Shown one piece after another: positions 63,568 through 64,000 of a stretch of DNA of 64,000 nt; position 1 is the stretch's first letter, and each line of letters opens with the position of its first letter. The translations under genes and the position numbers were made by a program. Source of the stretch: an uncultured Prevotella sp. (GTDB taxonomy: Bacteria > Bacteroidota > Bacteroidia > Bacteroidales > Bacteroidaceae); assembly GCA_946404405.1 (NCBI GenBank), contig CAMJDL010000013.1, positions 1 to 64,000 on the forward strand, in the 5' to 3' direction. The notes beneath the pieces were generated by a model that was not told the DNA's origin, did no database searches, and saw only the letters and a list, made by a program, of their open reading frames with translations.

Positions 63568-63741
63568 GAGTGAAGAGTGAAAAGTGAAAAGTGAAGAATT
63601 TGCTACCGCCATTGGTAGACAGAAACAACATATACGAATATGAGAACGAATAATATAAACGTGAAGGAAGGGAAATTGAGGCTGATGGTGAGAGGTTTGC
63701 TATGCGCAGCACTCTTCACTCTTCACTCTTCACTCTTCACT
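63568..63741. repeat. Inverted pair of heptamer arrays around a start codon (63568-63595 and 63714-63741)
   Basis: GAGTGAA/AAGTGAA x4 versus CTTCACT x4; ATG at 63640. Confidence 0.9.
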
Positions 63742-64000
63742 AGCACTGCAAGTGCGCAGGGCTTGTTGACGGACATCAAGGTCATAGCCATTCAGGAGTT
63801 TAAGGATCTTGACGGCCAGGCTCAGGGCTATCATGGTACTGGCAATAAGGATTTGGATTTCCGTAAGGGCCGTGGTGGTGGCTATGTGTTCGTGGTCTTC
63901 AAGAATAGTCCCGACACAGCCAAATATATCACCGAACTCAAGGTGACTACCAGGACAGCCTATGGCGTACCGTTTGATGAAGGTGATAAGAAATATAATC
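63640..64000 (+). CDS. Secreted protein truncated by window end; MABP-like β-prism start
   Basis: MRTNNINVKEG…TASAQGLLTDIKVIAIQEFKDLDGQAQGYHGTGNKDLDFRKGRGGGYVFVVFKNS…YITELKV; open to base 64000. Confidence 0.6.
   Translation, partial: MRTNNINVKEGKLRLMVRGLLCAALFTLHSSLFTSTASAQGLLTDIKVIAIQEFKDLDGQAQGYHGTGNKDLDFRKGRGGGYVFVVFKNSPDTAKYITELKVTTRTAYGVPFDEGDKKYN

Noticed and set aside
1-64000. tRNA or rRNA genes, prophage, conjugative element
   Set aside because: No tRNA cloverleaf, rRNA-like sequence, phage structural genes, integrase or tra genes recognised on reading

Overview
This is a Bacteroidales-type (Prevotella-like) chromosomal window, judged from TAnnTTTG promoter boxes, lipoprotein signal peptides and gene families. 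The left part (1-32 kb) is mostly housekeeping: AraC-type regulators, a HEPN/MNT pair, comEC, gpmI, an amidase, an M16 protease, GH43, a split-transketolase/FGGY kinase/isomerase operon, two signal peptidases, dapB, parE and an S41 protease. The right part (33-64 kb) is an accessory region dominated by surface-type lipoproteins: a periplasmic-binding-protein/legumain (C13) fusion, six paralogs of an uncharacterised ~480-aa lipoprotein family, an inserted split HipBST-like module, and six consecutive MACPF-type lipoproteins followed by an apparently MABP-like ORF cut by the window edge. Non-coding signals not explained by the genes include: (i) 17 imperfect 7-bp tandem arrays whose unit carries TGA/TAA/TAG on one strand, so they stop all three frames in one orientation and stay open in the other; (ii) three arrays of palindromes spaced at exactly 22 bp; (iii) REP-like hairpins and 21-bp direct repeats near a RAYT-type transposase and upstream of lipoprotein genes; (iv) two copies of a structured RNA-like element with compensatory changes; (v) a 15-bp-stem multi-hairpin RNA candidate at 136-263; (vi) a repeated terminator hairpin family. 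All calls come from reading the sequence; no database search was run.
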